Below, one piece after another: positions 34,766 through 44,079 of a stretch of 64,000 nucleotides of DNA (its first letter is position 1; each line of letters opens with the position of its first letter). The position numbers and the translations under genes were made by a program. The notes beneath the pieces are model-generated. The model worked only from the letters and a program-made list of their open reading frames with translations. It did not search any database and was not told where the DNA came from. Origin of the DNA: Paraburkholderia sp. BL10I2N1 (lineage in GTDB: Bacteria; Pseudomonadota; Gammaproteobacteria; Burkholderiales; Burkholderiaceae); contig NZ_SNWA01000002.1 in the NCBI RefSeq assembly GCF_004361815.1, positions 496,001 to 560,000 on the forward strand. Direction: 5' to 3'.

Positions 34766-36609
34766 CTAACGCACGCTATTCGATCGGAATCGATCTGGGC
34801 ACGACGCATTGCGCGCTTTCGTACGTCGACCTCGCTGCGAGCGACGGCGAGAAGATCAGCCAGGCCGTACTGCCTGTGACGCAGCTCACGGCGCCTGGTG
34901 CGCTCGAAGCGCCCGACCTGCTACCCTCGTTTCTCTATCTGCCTCACGCCAGCGAACTGACGCCGGGCGATCTGGCATTGCCATGGACCGCGGAGCGCGA
35001 CTTCGCCGTCGGCGAAATGGCCCGCAGCCGCGGCGCGGGAACGCCGATCCGCCTCGTGTCGAGTGCGAAGAGCTGGCTGTGTCATCCGGGCGTGGACCGT
35101 CGCGCCGCGATCCTGCCGAGCGATGCGCCACCCGAGGTGACACGCGTTTCACCGCTCGAAGCCTCCGTTCGCTATCTGACGCATCTGCGCGAAGCGTGGA
35201 ACCACGCGCATCCCGACGCATCGTTCAGCGAACAGGAAATCACCGTCACCATCCCTGCGTCTTTCGATCCGGCCGCAAGAGAATTGACAGCAGAAGCAGC
35301 GCAAGCTGCGGGCTATACGCAGATGACGCTGCTCGAGGAGCCGCAGGCCGCGCTCTATAGCTGGATCCAGAACAGCACCGGCGCGTGGCGCAGGCAGGTG
35401 AAAGTCGGCGACATCATTCTCGTCGTGGACGTGGGCGGCGGCACGACTGACCTGTCGTTGATCGCCGTCATCGAACGTGACGGGAATCTCGAGTTGCATC
35501 GCGTCGCGGTCGGCGAGCACATTCTGCTCGGCGGCGACAACATGGATCTGGCGCTTGCGCACGTCGTCGCGCGCAAACTCGCTGCCCAGGGCACGCAGGC
35601 CGACCCGTGGCAGTTGCGTGCGCTGACCTATGCATGCCGCGCAGCCAAGGAAACGCTGCTGACCGACCGCAGCACGGATGCAGTACCGCTCGTCGTGCCC
35701 AGCCGGGGATCGAAGCTGATCGGCGGCTCGATCCGCACCGAGCTGACCCGCGCCGAACTCACGCAGACGATCCTCGATGGCTTCTTCCCGCAAGTCGACG
35801 CATCGGCACGGCCGATGAGCCGCGCACGCGCGGGTCTGACGCAACTCGGCCTGCCGTATGCGCAGGATGCGGGCATCACGCGGCACCTGGCCGCATTCCT
35901 TGGCCGCCAGGTGGCGGCGCTCTCCGAACTCGAAGGCTTGCAACACCTGCAAGGCGAAGGCGCGAGCTTTCTGCATCCGACCGCGGTGCTGTTCAATGGC
36001 GGCGTCTTCAAGTCACCGCTGCTGGTCGAGCGCATTCTCGAGACGCTCAACGGCTGGCTCGCGTCCGAAGCTGCGACGCCTGCGCGCCTGCTCGAAGGCG
36101 CGGATCTCGACCTCGCGGTCGCTCGCGGTGCGGCGTATTACGGCTACGTGAAGCGCGGTAAAGGCGTGCGCATCCGTGGTGGCACGGCGCGTGCCTACTA
36201 TGTGGCGGTCGAGTCGGCGATGCCAGCCGTGCCGGGTCTGGAGCCACCGGTGCAGGCTTTGTGCGTCGCGCCCTTTGGCATGGAAGAAGGCACCGACGCG
36301 GAGTTGCCCGCGCAGGAGTTCGGCCTTGTTGTCGGCGAGCCGGTGCACTTTCGTTTCTTCGGTTCATCGGTACGTCGCCAGGATCAGGTCGGCACGCTGC
36401 TCGATTACTGGTCACCCGATGAATTGCAGGAGCTGGAAGAAATCCAGGCCACGCTGCCACCCGAAGGACGAACGCCTGGCGAAGTCGTCGCGGTGAAGCT
36501 GCACGCACGGGTCACCGAAACCGGCACGCTGGAACTCGAAGCCGTGCCGCGCGAAAGCAGCGAACGCTGGAAAGTCGAGTTCGACGTGCGCGGCAGCGCC
36601 ACCGCCTGA
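34762..36609 (+). CDS. Hsp70-family protein (first of a pair), DnaK/HscC-like ATPase
   Basis: A 615-residue protein with a complete Hsp70-type nucleotide-binding domain: phosphate-1 motif GIDLGTTHC (residues 9-17), connecting LLEEPQAALY (about 190), phosphate-2 motif VVDVGGGTTDLSL (221-233), LGGDNMDLALA, and the adenosine motif VLFNGGVFKSP (about 411). The C-terminal region of about 150 residues is much shorter than the DnaK substrate-binding beta plus lid and has only a beta-type part, so substrate handling must differ. It overlaps the DUF2760 gene by 4 bases and is 5 bases from the second Hsp70 gene. Atypical Hsp70s of this kind have no settled function. Confidence 0.9.
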   Translation: MTNARYSIGIDLGTTHCALSYVDLAASDGEKISQAVLPVTQLTAPGALEAPDLLPSFLYLPHASELTPGDLALPWTAERDFAVGEMARSRGAGTPIRLVSSAKSWLCHPGVDRRAAILPSDAPPEVTRVSPLEASVRYLTHLREAWNHAHPDASFSEQEITVTIPASFDPAARELTAEAAQAAGYTQMTLLEEPQAALYSWIQNSTGAWRRQVKVGDIILVVDVGGGTTDLSLIAVIERDGNLELHRVAVGEHILLGGDNMDLALAHVVARKLAAQGTQADPWQLRALTYACRAAKETLLTDRSTDAVPLVVPSRGSKLIGGSIRTELTRAELTQTILDGFFPQVDASARPMSRARAGLTQLGLPYAQDAGITRHLAAFLGRQVAALSELEGLQHLQGEGASFLHPTAVLFNGGVFKSPLLVERILETLNGWLASEAATPARLLEGADLDLAVARGAAYYGYVKRGKGVRIRGGTARAYYVAVESAMPAVPGLEPPVQALCVAPFGMEEGTDAELPAQEFGLVVGEPVHFRFFGSSVRRQDQVGTLLDYWSPDELQELEEIQATLPPEGRTPGEVVAVKLHARVTETGTLELEAVPRESSERWKVEFDVRGSATA

Positions 36610-36614
36610 GTCCG

Positions 36615-39398
36615 ATGAAGCAATACACCGTCGGCATCGACCTCGGCACGAGCAACACGGTCGTCGCCTACGTCGAGGCCGGTGCCGATGACATTCGCGT
36701 CCTCGATGTCGATCAGCTGGTGAGTCCCGGCGAAGTCGGCGCACGGCCGCTGTTGCCGTCCGTGCGCTATCACCCGGCGCCCGGCGAGCTTGCCGCCGGC
36801 GACCTGCAATTGCCGTGGAGCGAGACCGGGACGACTGACGGGCCGACTGACGGGCCGCCGGCCGTGATCGGCCGCCTCGCCCGTGCGCTGGGCGCCCAGG
36901 TGCCGGGCCGGCTCGTGGCGAGCGCAAAAAGCTGGCTGTCGCATGCGTCGGTCGACCGCCTCGCGCCGATTCTGCCGTGGGGCGCCAGCGACGAGGTCCG
37001 CAAGGTCTCGCCGGTCACGGCCAGCGCCAGCTATCTGGCTCACGTGCGCGCCGCGTGGAATCATCGTTTTCCGCACGCGCGGCTCGAAGATCAGGACGTG
37101 GTGCTCACCGTGCCGGCGTCTTTCGACGACGGTGCGCGTGCGTTGACACTCGAAGCCGCGCGCCTCGCAAAGCTGCCCGCCCTGCGCCTGCTCGAAGAGC
37201 CACAGGCCGCCTTCTACGACTGGCTGTTTCATCATCGCGCCACGCTCGGTGCGGAACTGGGGCAGACGCGCCTCGTGCTGGTCTGCGATGTGGGCGGCGG
37301 CACGACGGACTTCACGCTCATCAAGGTGCACTTCGAGGACGGCGAGCCGCAGTTGACCCGCATCGGCGTCGGCAATCACCTGATGCTCGGCGGCGACAAC
37401 ATGGACCTCGCACTGGCGCGTCTCGTCGAGACGCGTCTTGCCACAGAACAGACGCGCCTGTCGGCGGCAAGTTTGTCCCAGCTCGTCGAAAGATGCCGCG
37501 CTGCGAAGGAGCAACTGCTTGGCGAAGCGGCGCCGGATTCCGTCGCCATCACGCTACTGGGTGCGGGGGCGAGACTCGTCGGCGGAGCGCGCACGGCGGA
37601 ATTGACCCGACAGGAGGCCGAGCAGATCGTCGTCGATGGATTCTTTCCTGTGGCTGGGCCGGACCAACTGCCGCGCCGCTCGCGGGGTGCGATTGTCGAA
37701 TTCGGTCTGCCCTATGCGGCCGACCCGGCCATCACCCGGCACATCGCGGCGTTTCTGAACCGGCTCGCCGCACAGTCACGCGAAGCATTGGGCACGTCGC
37801 CGGGCGCGGACGAAACACTGCCGATGCCCGACACCTTGCTGCTCAACGGCGGCGTCTTCCGTGCGAAGGTGCTGTCCGACCGTCTGGCAGGCGCGCTCGG
37901 CACATGGCGCGGGCAGTCCCTGCATGTCCTGCACAACGACAATCCCGATGTCGCTGTCGCACGTGGCGCGGTCGCTTACGGCCTTGCACGCGCGGGACAC
38001 GCGCCGCGCATCGGCGGCGGTTCGCCGCGCAGTTATTTCCTCGTCGTCGAAGACGATGCGAAAGCCCTGCGAGGTGTGTGCCTGCTGCCGCGCGGAACGG
38101 AGGAAGGCCACGAGGTGCATCTCGATGATCGCGTCTTCGCGCTGCGGCTCGGGCATCCGGTGCGCTTTCACCTGATCTCGACAGTCGCCGACACGGCCTG
38201 GCAGCCAGGCGAACTCGCCGACCTCTCGATCGGCGACTTCGTACGCCTGCCGCCGATCGCAACGGTCGTAGAGCGGCAAGGCGCGAACGGGGCGCGCGAG
38301 AGACCGGTCAAGCTCACCACGGCGCTGACGGAAGTCGGGACGCTGGAGGTGCACTGCATCGCGACGGACAACCCTTCGCAGCGATGGCGGCTCGAATTCC
38401 AGTTGCGACGTGAAGACGATACCGGGGACGATGCGTCCGCCACCCAGCGTCATCCATCGCTCGACAAGGCGATCGAGTTGATCGACCGCACGTTTGGCGC
38501 CCGCTCGACGAACGTCGCGCCCACGGAAGTCAAACGCCTGCGGTCACAACTCGAGCAGCTTCTTGGGCCGCGTCAGGGTTGGGATAGCGCGCTGCTTCGC
38601 GAACTGTTCGGCGCGCTCTGGACGCGCGCGGCCCGGCGGCGCCGTTCCGCCGATCACGAACGCCTGTGGCTGAATCTGGCCGGCTATTGTGTGCGCCCGG
38701 GTTTCGGCTACCCGCTCGACGAATGGCGCGTCGAACAGCTCTGGTCGCTGTTCGACGACGGTATCCAGTATGTCAACGAGGGGCAGGTCTGGTCGGAATG
38801 GTGGACGCTATGGCGTCGCGCGGCGGGCGGCCTGAGCGAGGACGCGCAGCTTCAGGTGCTCGACGCGATGGCTTATCTGCAGGCCGCCAGCATGAAGCGC
38901 CAGAAACTGCCCTTCGATCCCGCCAAGGTGGGCTACGCAGACATGATTCGCCTTGGCGCGTCGCTTGAACGCGTATCGGTCGATCGCAAGGTCGAATTCG
39001 CGGAACAGCTGCTCACGCGGCTCAGGAAGTCTTCCGAAAATCATCAGAGCTGGTGGGCGGTGGGGCGCATCGGTGCGCGTCGCCCGTTCTACGGCAGTGC
39101 GCATGGCGTCGTGCCGCCGGACGTCGCGGGGCAATGGCTGGACGCAATCCTCGCCCTCGACTGGAAAAAGGTCGAGCCCGCCGCCTTTGCCGCCGTGCAG
39201 ATCGCCCGCATGACCGGCGACCGCTCCCGGGATCTGCCGCTGGCGGTCCGTGAGAAAGTCATAAGGCGGCTCGACCAGGCGAACGCACCGCCCACCTGGG
39301 CCGACATGGTTCGCGAGCCCGTGACGCTCGACAATGCCGACACCGGGCGCGTGTTCGGTGAATCGCTTCCTGCCGGCCTGAAACTGATCGTCGAATGA
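36615..39398 (+). CDS. Hsp70-family protein with C-terminal DUF3731 (second of a pair)
   Basis: A 927-residue protein. The N-terminal 450 residues are an Hsp70 ATPase with GIDLGTSNTVV (residues 7-17), CDVGGGTTDFTLI (about 224-236), LGGDNMDLALARL and LLLNGGVFRAKV. It is followed by a beta-rich part (to about 610) and a C-terminal domain of about 300 residues (HPSLDKAIELIDRTFGARST onward, with LLRELFGALWTRAARRRRSA, then FGYPLDEWRVEQLWSLF) matching the DUF3731 region of such proteins. A 12-bp tandem repeat encodes TDGPTDGP at about residue 75. The gene starts 5 bases after the first Hsp70, which suggests a stoichiometric complex. Confidence 0.9.
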   Translation: MKQYTVGIDLGTSNTVVAYVEAGADDIRVLDVDQLVSPGEVGARPLLPSVRYHPAPGELAAGDLQLPWSETGTTDGPTDGPPAVIGRLARALGAQVPGRLVASAKSWLSHASVDRLAPILPWGASDEVRKVSPVTASASYLAHVRAAWNHRFPHARLEDQDVVLTVPASFDDGARALTLEAARLAKLPALRLLEEPQAAFYDWLFHHRATLGAELGQTRLVLVCDVGGGTTDFTLIKVHFEDGEPQLTRIGVGNHLMLGGDNMDLALARLVETRLATEQTRLSAASLSQLVERCRAAKEQLLGEAAPDSVAITLLGAGARLVGGARTAELTRQEAEQIVVDGFFPVAGPDQLPRRSRGAIVEFGLPYAADPAITRHIAAFLNRLAAQSREALGTSPGADETLPMPDTLLLNGGVFRAKVLSDRLAGALGTWRGQSLHVLHNDNPDVAVARGAVAYGLARAGHAPRIGGGSPRSYFLVVEDDAKALRGVCLLPRGTEEGHEVHLDDRVFALRLGHPVRFHLISTVADTAWQPGELADLSIGDFVRLPPIATVVERQGANGARERPVKLTTALTEVGTLEVHCIATDNPSQRWRLEFQLRREDDTGDDASATQRHPSLDKAIELIDRTFGARSTNVAPTEVKRLRSQLEQLLGPRQGWDSALLRELFGALWTRAARRRRSADHERLWLNLAGYCVRPGFGYPLDEWRVEQLWSLFDDGIQYVNEGQVWSEWWTLWRRAAGGLSEDAQLQVLDAMAYLQAASMKRQKLPFDPAKVGYADMIRLGASLERVSVDRKVEFAEQLLTRLRKSSENHQSWWAVGRIGARRPFYGSAHGVVPPDVAGQWLDAILALDWKKVEPAAFAAVQIARMTGDRSRDLPLAVREKVIRRLDQANAPPTWADMVREPVTLDNADTGRVFGESLPAGLKLIVE

Positions 39399-39444
39399 CG
39401 CGCCAGAGCAAGCCTGCATGACTTGCGGGAAGTGCCCAGCCGGC

Positions 39445-39479
39445 TTATCCACAGATTCTGTTCGTAATGCTGTGGACAA
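39445..39479. promoter_or_regulatory. pair of inverted DnaA-box-like sequences
   Basis: TTATCCACA at 39445-39453 matches the DnaA-box consensus exactly. TGTGGACAA at 39471-39479 is the inverse of TTGTCCACA, one base off. Both lie between convergent genes. Only two boxes and no AT-rich unwinding region are seen, so this is not an origin. Confidence 0.35.
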
Positions 39480-39662
39480 GCGGCGGATGACAGTGATAAG
39501 TCGTTGATACCGCAATAAAATACCGCGGCGATGCACACTTGTACGAAGCACGTCGAGAGCCCGGCCAACAACGGTGTACCCGATGCGTGATCGGCGCACT
39601 GTCGATCAAACGCCAGCTATCGGGTACACCGGCCGCCTCCGGCAACCGCCATCGCGACAGGG

Positions 39663-41297
39663 TTAAAGAATAAATCCCGTGTTGATGAATTTCGATTTGT
39701 GATCGGTTGCGATTGTCTCCAGCAGTGCCTTGCTGCTCTCCGTCTGTTTGGCCGCCACCATCGAGCGGATCGAGAAGGCTCGCAGTGCATCGGTGACAGA
39801 CAATGTCCCCTCTGCCGAATCCTTGCGCCCCGCAAATGGAAACACGTCCGGGCCACGTTGGCACTGGCAGTTGATGTTCACGCGGCACACCTGATTGACG
39901 AGCGGATCGACGAGCGCGCCGATCTGGGTCGGGTCCGAACCGAAGATACTGACCTGCTGGCCGTGATCGGACGTCGTGACGTACTCGAGTGCGGATTCGA
40001 CATCATCGAACGGCGCCACCGGAATGATCGGGCCGAACTGCTCCTCGCGGTAGAGCATCATGCCCTCGCTCACGGGATAGACCACCGCCGGATAGAACAG
40101 CGTCTTGCAGAACACGCCCCCCGAGTCGTTGACCACGCGCGCGCCTTTGGCTTTGGCATCGTCGATTGCCTCAGTCATGTAGGCCGTGCGGTGCATGCCG
40201 GGCAGCGGCGTGATACTGACGCCGTGTTCCCATGGCATGCCCACCTTCAGCTTCACCAGTTCCTCAGTGAAGCGCTTCAGGAACGGCTCCACGATCGACC
40301 GGTGCACCAGCAGCATCTTCAGTGCCGTGCAGCGCTGGCCGTTAAACGACAATGCGCCGAGCAGGCATTCCTTCACGGTCAATTCAAGGTCCGCGTCGGG
40401 CAGAATGATGGCGGCATTCTTTGCGTCGAGGCCGAGGATTGCACGCAGCCGATGCGACTTCGGATGCTGCTTCTTCAGATGGTCCGCCACCTTGCTGGAG
40501 CCGATCAGCGCCAGCACATTGATCTTCCCGGACGCGAGCATGTGCGGCACGACGACTGCGCCAGGGGCGTAAATCGTGTTGATCACGCCTTTGGGAAACG
40601 CGTCGCGGAACGCCTCGAGCAACGGGTAGAACAGCAACGTGCCATATTGCGGCGGCTTGAACACCACCGTGTTGCCCATCAGCAGCGCCGGTATCAGCGT
40701 CGCAAAGGTCTCGTTCAGCGGATAGTTGTACGGCCCCATGCACAGCACGACGCCTAGCGGCGTGCGCCGGATCAGGCCAATGGTGCCCTCGGCGATCACA
40801 AAGCGCGAGTTGCTGTTGTCCAGGTCTTTGAGCGCATCGATCGTGGCCACCATGTAAGTGACCGTGCGATCGAACTCCTTTTGAGAGTCCGCGAGGCTCT
40901 TGCCGATCTCCCACATGATCAGGTTCACGATCTGCGCGCGCTGCGCAACCATGCGCTTGATGAAGTCCTGCATGCACGCGATGCGCCGGGTCACGGTCAT
41001 CGTCGGCCATTCGCCGCGGCCCGAGTCGTAGGCGCGCACCGCGGCGTCGAGCGCCGCGTCGCTTTCCACTTCCCCCATCACCGGGTAGCTGCCAATTTCA
41101 ACCTGCTGCACGTCTCCGTCAGGCTGCCTTACGCAGACCGGAGACAACACGGTTTTGCATGTGCCGTCCCACGATCTGAGTTCGCCGTCCACGAGTGACG
41201 CGCGCTGGTGGATCGGCGACGACAGCCGAGCCTCTACCGGTACCTCATCAGCGGACGGAAACAGTTCCTGCAGGCTTTCATAGTCGATGGTCGACAT
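39663..41297 (-). CDS. NADP-dependent glyceraldehyde-3-phosphate dehydrogenase-like aldehyde dehydrogenase (GapN type)
   Basis: A 544-residue aldehyde dehydrogenase starting at MSTIDYESLQELFPSADE with GAGGA upstream. The non-phosphorylating GAPDH (ALDH11) pattern is seen in GPYNYPLNETFATLIPALL, VFKPPQYGTL and the catalytic cysteine of LSFNGQRCTALKMLL (about residue 323). The motif that normally reads ELGGK reads GLDAK here (AILGLDAKNAAIIL), so the canonical general-base glutamate is not at its usual place, and an Asp lies two residues on. It would oxidise an aldehyde such as glyceraldehyde 3-phosphate to the acid, giving NADPH. It is a single gene, convergent with the Hsp70 operon. Confidence 0.8.
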   Translation of the reverse strand: MSTIDYESLQELFPSADEVPVEARLSSPIHQRASLVDGELRSWDGTCKTVLSPVCVRQPDGDVQQVEIGSYPVMGEVESDAALDAAVRAYDSGRGEWPTMTVTRRIACMQDFIKRMVAQRAQIVNLIMWEIGKSLADSQKEFDRTVTYMVATIDALKDLDNSNSRFVIAEGTIGLIRRTPLGVVLCMGPYNYPLNETFATLIPALLMGNTVVFKPPQYGTLLFYPLLEAFRDAFPKGVINTIYAPGAVVVPHMLASGKINVLALIGSSKVADHLKKQHPKSHRLRAILGLDAKNAAIILPDADLELTVKECLLGALSFNGQRCTALKMLLVHRSIVEPFLKRFTEELVKLKVGMPWEHGVSITPLPGMHRTAYMTEAIDDAKAKGARVVNDSGGVFCKTLFYPAVVYPVSEGMMLYREEQFGPIIPVAPFDDVESALEYVTTSDHGQQVSIFGSDPTQIGALVDPLVNQVCRVNINCQCQRGPDVFPFAGRKDSAEGTLSVTDALRAFSIRSMVAAKQTESSKALLETIATDHKSKFINTGFIL

Positions 41298-41620
41298 GGC
41301 TTCCTCTTCAGTGGTCCGACGCCCCGCAGTCACCTGAATGCAGCACAAGGACCCACGAGGTCTCGATTGAGCTTCTCGGGCATGTCAAAGGTACTCAAGA
41401 TTGCGATGCTGGTCAAAACTGCACGCCTGTTCTTATCCGTCGCAGCCGGCGCACCGGGTCGCTGCCTGGCCCCCGCAAAGACGGCAGTCCCGATCGGGGT
41501 TCAACAACAGTACCGGCCAGATCATCGACTCGCCAGGGCACAATACGAATTCCAGCCGTCTGGACACGCATCGTCAGATGGCTTTCAGATTCTGGACGCT
41601 TCGACGCACGGTCCCACAGC
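41298..41620. other. intergenic region, no gene recognised
   Basis: This 323-base gap lies between the divergent aldehyde dehydrogenase and HAD genes. In-frame extensions of the HAD gene reach back into it but have no protein-like start. Promoters are expected here and were not pinpointed. Confidence 0.35.
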
Positions 41621-42235
41621 ATGACAGCATCGATCTCACTCGTCCTGTTCGACATGGAGGGCGTTCTCTCCCTGAGCGACCGCTCCGCGCGCGTCGATCA
41701 CCTGTCGGCCGTCTCGGGCCAGACGCCCGACGTGGTGCGCCACGCGATCTGGGAATCCGGGCTGGAAGCGCGTGCCGACGCGGGCCTCATCACCGACGAC
41801 GAATATCTGACAGCGCTGGGCGACCTCCTCGGCTGCCGCATCACCCGCGACGACTGGTTGATCGCTCGCCGCGCATCGATATTGCCCAACGCTGAAGTGC
41901 TTGCGCTCGCGGAAAAAGTGTCAGCGAAGCGCAGGATTGCGGTGCTTACCAACAACTGCCGTCTCGTCGCGGACAATATCGAATTTCTGAGTCCTGAGGT
42001 CGCTGCCCTCTTTGGCCCTCACGTGTGCGTTTCCGCCTCGTTCGGCGCGGCGAAACCCGCGGCACGCGCCTATCTGGGCTGTCTTGAACATCTTGGCGCT
42101 GGCACAGCCGAAACACTTTTCATCGACGACGCCGAAGCAAACGTGGCCGGGGCAATCAACGCCGGCCTTCACGGATACAGGTTCGTCAGCGCCGATTCTC
42201 TATCGGAAGAACTGGAGCGTCGACAACTGATGTAG
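41621..42235 (+). CDS. HAD-family hydrolase (HAD-IA type)
   Basis: A 204-residue haloacid dehalogenase-like phosphatase. Motif I reads VLFDMEGVLSLSD, with Glu in place of the usual second Asp. Motif II is IAVLTNNCR (Thr and Asn), motif III is the Lys in FGAAKPAARAYL, and motif IV is TLFIDDAEANVAGA. The cap segment has a SGLEARADAGLITDDEYL stretch. Such enzymes act on small phosphorylated metabolites or haloacids. The start chosen lacks a strong Shine-Dalgarno; longer starts have none either. Its substrate is unknown. Confidence 0.82.
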   Translation: MTASISLVLFDMEGVLSLSDRSARVDHLSAVSGQTPDVVRHAIWESGLEARADAGLITDDEYLTALGDLLGCRITRDDWLIARRASILPNAEVLALAEKVSAKRRIAVLTNNCRLVADNIEFLSPEVAALFGPHVCVSASFGAAKPAARAYLGCLEHLGAGTAETLFIDDAEANVAGAINAGLHGYRFVSADSLSEELERRQLM

Positions 42236-42347
42236 ACGTCCTGGCAAGGTAGCGCCTTGATTCATCAGAAGCGGCCACGGCGCACGAGAACGCAGCGGCT
42301 AAGCCCCCGCCCTGCTCCTCCCTGCACCGAAACGAAACATAAAAAGC

Positions 42348-42376
42348 TTGCACAGGGATTTTTCGAAGGCTATTGT
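42348..42376 (+). promoter_or_regulatory. sigma-70 promoter of the riboswitch-dadA unit
   Basis: TTGCAC, 17 bases, then TATTGT, with the start of transcription expected near 42383, about a dozen bases ahead of the first glycine aptamer. Confidence 0.6.
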
Positions 42377-42394
42377 CGTCACGTTCTGCAAGGT

Positions 42395-42580
42395 AGCGCG
42401 GGAGAGATCGTCAGAAGATTCATCTGACGGCGCCGACGGAGCAACCGCCCCGGAAACTCTCAGGCAAAAGGACCGCGTAGCCAGAACATCTGGAGAGCGG
42501 CGCTATAAACGCGCCCACCGAAGGGGATTTCCTGCGTGCATGGCAGGAAAGAAACTCTCAGGTACAGGGACAGATGGGGC
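42395..42580 (+). ncRNA. tandem glycine riboswitch
   Basis: Two successive glycine aptamers. The first runs from GCGCGGGAGAG to CTCTCAGGCAAAAGGACCGC, the second from TCTGGAGAGCGGC to CTCTCAGGTACAGGGACAGA; each shows the conserved GGAGAG and CUCUCAGG core elements. The pair lies 56 bases upstream of the DadA-like start. Glycine binding would change expression of the downstream gene, usually switching it on. Confidence 0.93.
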
Positions 42581-42636
42581 ATCGACGCTGGAACCGAAGC
42601 AACACCGGCGATGCTCAATTCAATCTGGACCCTGTC

Positions 42637-43863
42637 ATGTCACGAATCGCCCTCATCGGCGCCGGGATTACCGGCGTCACGACCGCTTACGCCCTCGCGC
42701 AACGCGGCTTCGAAGTCACCGTATTCGAACGTCATCGCTACGCGGCCATGGAAACGTCGTTCGCCAACGGCGGCCAGCTATCGGCCAGTAACGCCGAAGT
42801 CTGGAACAGTGCCACGACCGTGCTTAAAGGCCTGCGCTGGATGCTCAGGCGCGACGCCCCGTTGCTGCTCAATCCTTTGCCCACGTGGCACAAATACTCG
42901 TGGATGGGTGAGTTCCTTCGACAGATTCCGAACTATCGCGCCAACACCGTCGAAACGGTGCGCCTTGCGATTGCCGCGCGCGAGCATCTGTTTTCGATCG
43001 CAGCGCGCGAGGGAATCGACTTCGATCTGGAACGTCGCGGCATTCTGCACATCTACAAGAACCGCAAGGATTTTGAAGCCGCAAACAGGGTGAATGCGCT
43101 GCTGCGCGAAGGCGGCCTGGATCGCCACCCTGTGACGAACGAAGAAATCCGCACGCTGGAACCTGCATTGCAGGACGAGTTTCATGGCGGTTTTTTCACA
43201 CCGTCCGACTCGACCGGCGACATCCATAAATTCACTCGCGGGTTGGCGCAGGCGTGTGTGCGGCATGGCGTCGAATTCAACTATGACACCGAAATCGTGT
43301 CGATCAGCCCAGGCACCAACGGCAGATTCCTTATCGATGTGCGCCGCGACCACGAATCGCTCAGCGGCACGTTCGATCAGATCGTTGTATGCGCAGGTGT
43401 GAAGAGCCGCGAGTTTGCGGCGATGCTTGGGGATCACGTCAACGTCTACCCGGTGAAGGGCTATTCGATTACCGTGTGCCTCGACGACGACAAGAGCCGT
43501 CAGGCGGCGCCATGGGTCAGCCTGCTCGATGACAGCGCAAAGATCGTCACGAGCCGTCTCGGTACCGATCGTTTTCGCGTGGCAGGCACGGCGGAAATCA
43601 ACGGCTTCAACCGCGATATCCGTGCGGATCGCATCGCGCCGCTCGTCCAGTGGACCCGCCGCTACTTTCCCGAAGCGGCGACATCGCGCGTGATTCCGTG
43701 GGCAGGCTTGCGCCCAATGTTGCCAGGCATGTTGCCCAAAGTGGGCCAGGGTCGTCGACGCGGCGTGTTCTACAACACCGGACACGGGCATCTTGGGTGG
43801 ACGTTATCAGCTGCAACGGCTGCGTCGGTGACTGATTCGATCGAGCGCTCGGTGAGGAGGTAA
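42637..43863 (+). CDS. D-amino-acid dehydrogenase (DadA-type FAD oxidoreductase)
   Basis: A 408-residue flavoprotein that oxidatively deaminates an amino acid at the membrane. The FAD-binding motif ALIGAGITGVTTAYAL is at residues 5-20, followed by VTVFERH, then SFANGGQLSASNAEVWN as in DadA, and the C-terminal GHGHLGWTLSAATAASVTD. The start at MSRIALIGAG was taken because an earlier ATG falls in the riboswitch's last stem. Its control by a tandem glycine riboswitch suggests glycine, not only D-alanine, as the relevant substrate. No dadX racemase adjoins it. Confidence 0.88.
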   Translation: MSRIALIGAGITGVTTAYALAQRGFEVTVFERHRYAAMETSFANGGQLSASNAEVWNSATTVLKGLRWMLRRDAPLLLNPLPTWHKYSWMGEFLRQIPNYRANTVETVRLAIAAREHLFSIAAREGIDFDLERRGILHIYKNRKDFEAANRVNALLREGGLDRHPVTNEEIRTLEPALQDEFHGGFFTPSDSTGDIHKFTRGLAQACVRHGVEFNYDTEIVSISPGTNGRFLIDVRRDHESLSGTFDQIVVCAGVKSREFAAMLGDHVNVYPVKGYSITVCLDDDKSRQAAPWVSLLDDSAKIVTSRLGTDRFRVAGTAEINGFNRDIRADRIAPLVQWTRRYFPEAATSRVIPWAGLRPMLPGMLPKVGQGRRRGVFYNTGHGHLGWTLSAATAASVTDSIERSVRR

Positions 43864-44034
43864 CGCGATCTTCACTGGACCGCGTGGGGCACATCCGCGC
43901 GGAAAGTGAGGACTGCGCGAGGGAGGGAAACCCCCTTCCTGCGACGGAGCGTCGGTGCGTGGAGGAGGCCTGCGCAGTGCTGCACGCTGCATGGTGCCGT
44001 ATGCACTGCTGCTGCGGGCAGGGTGTGTAAACGC

Positions 44035-44065
44035 AGAAACCCCACCTTTTCGGGGTGGGGTTTCT
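44035..44065 (-). terminator. rRNA operon terminator
   Basis: Strong GC-rich hairpin AGAAACCCCACC/GGTGGGGTTTCT just after the 5S gene. The element is nearly symmetrical and could also act on the other strand, for the DadA transcript. Confidence 0.85.
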
Positions 44066-44079
44066 GGTGCTGCAGGGGA

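Noticed and set aside
39399..39662. Replication origin suggested by DnaA-box-like sites
   Set aside because: Only two boxes, no AT-rich unwinding element, and no dnaA, dnaN or parAB genes nearby.
39699..40757. Plus-strand frame opposite the GapN-like gene
   Set aside because: Shadow of the aldehyde dehydrogenase; no start signal and no family.
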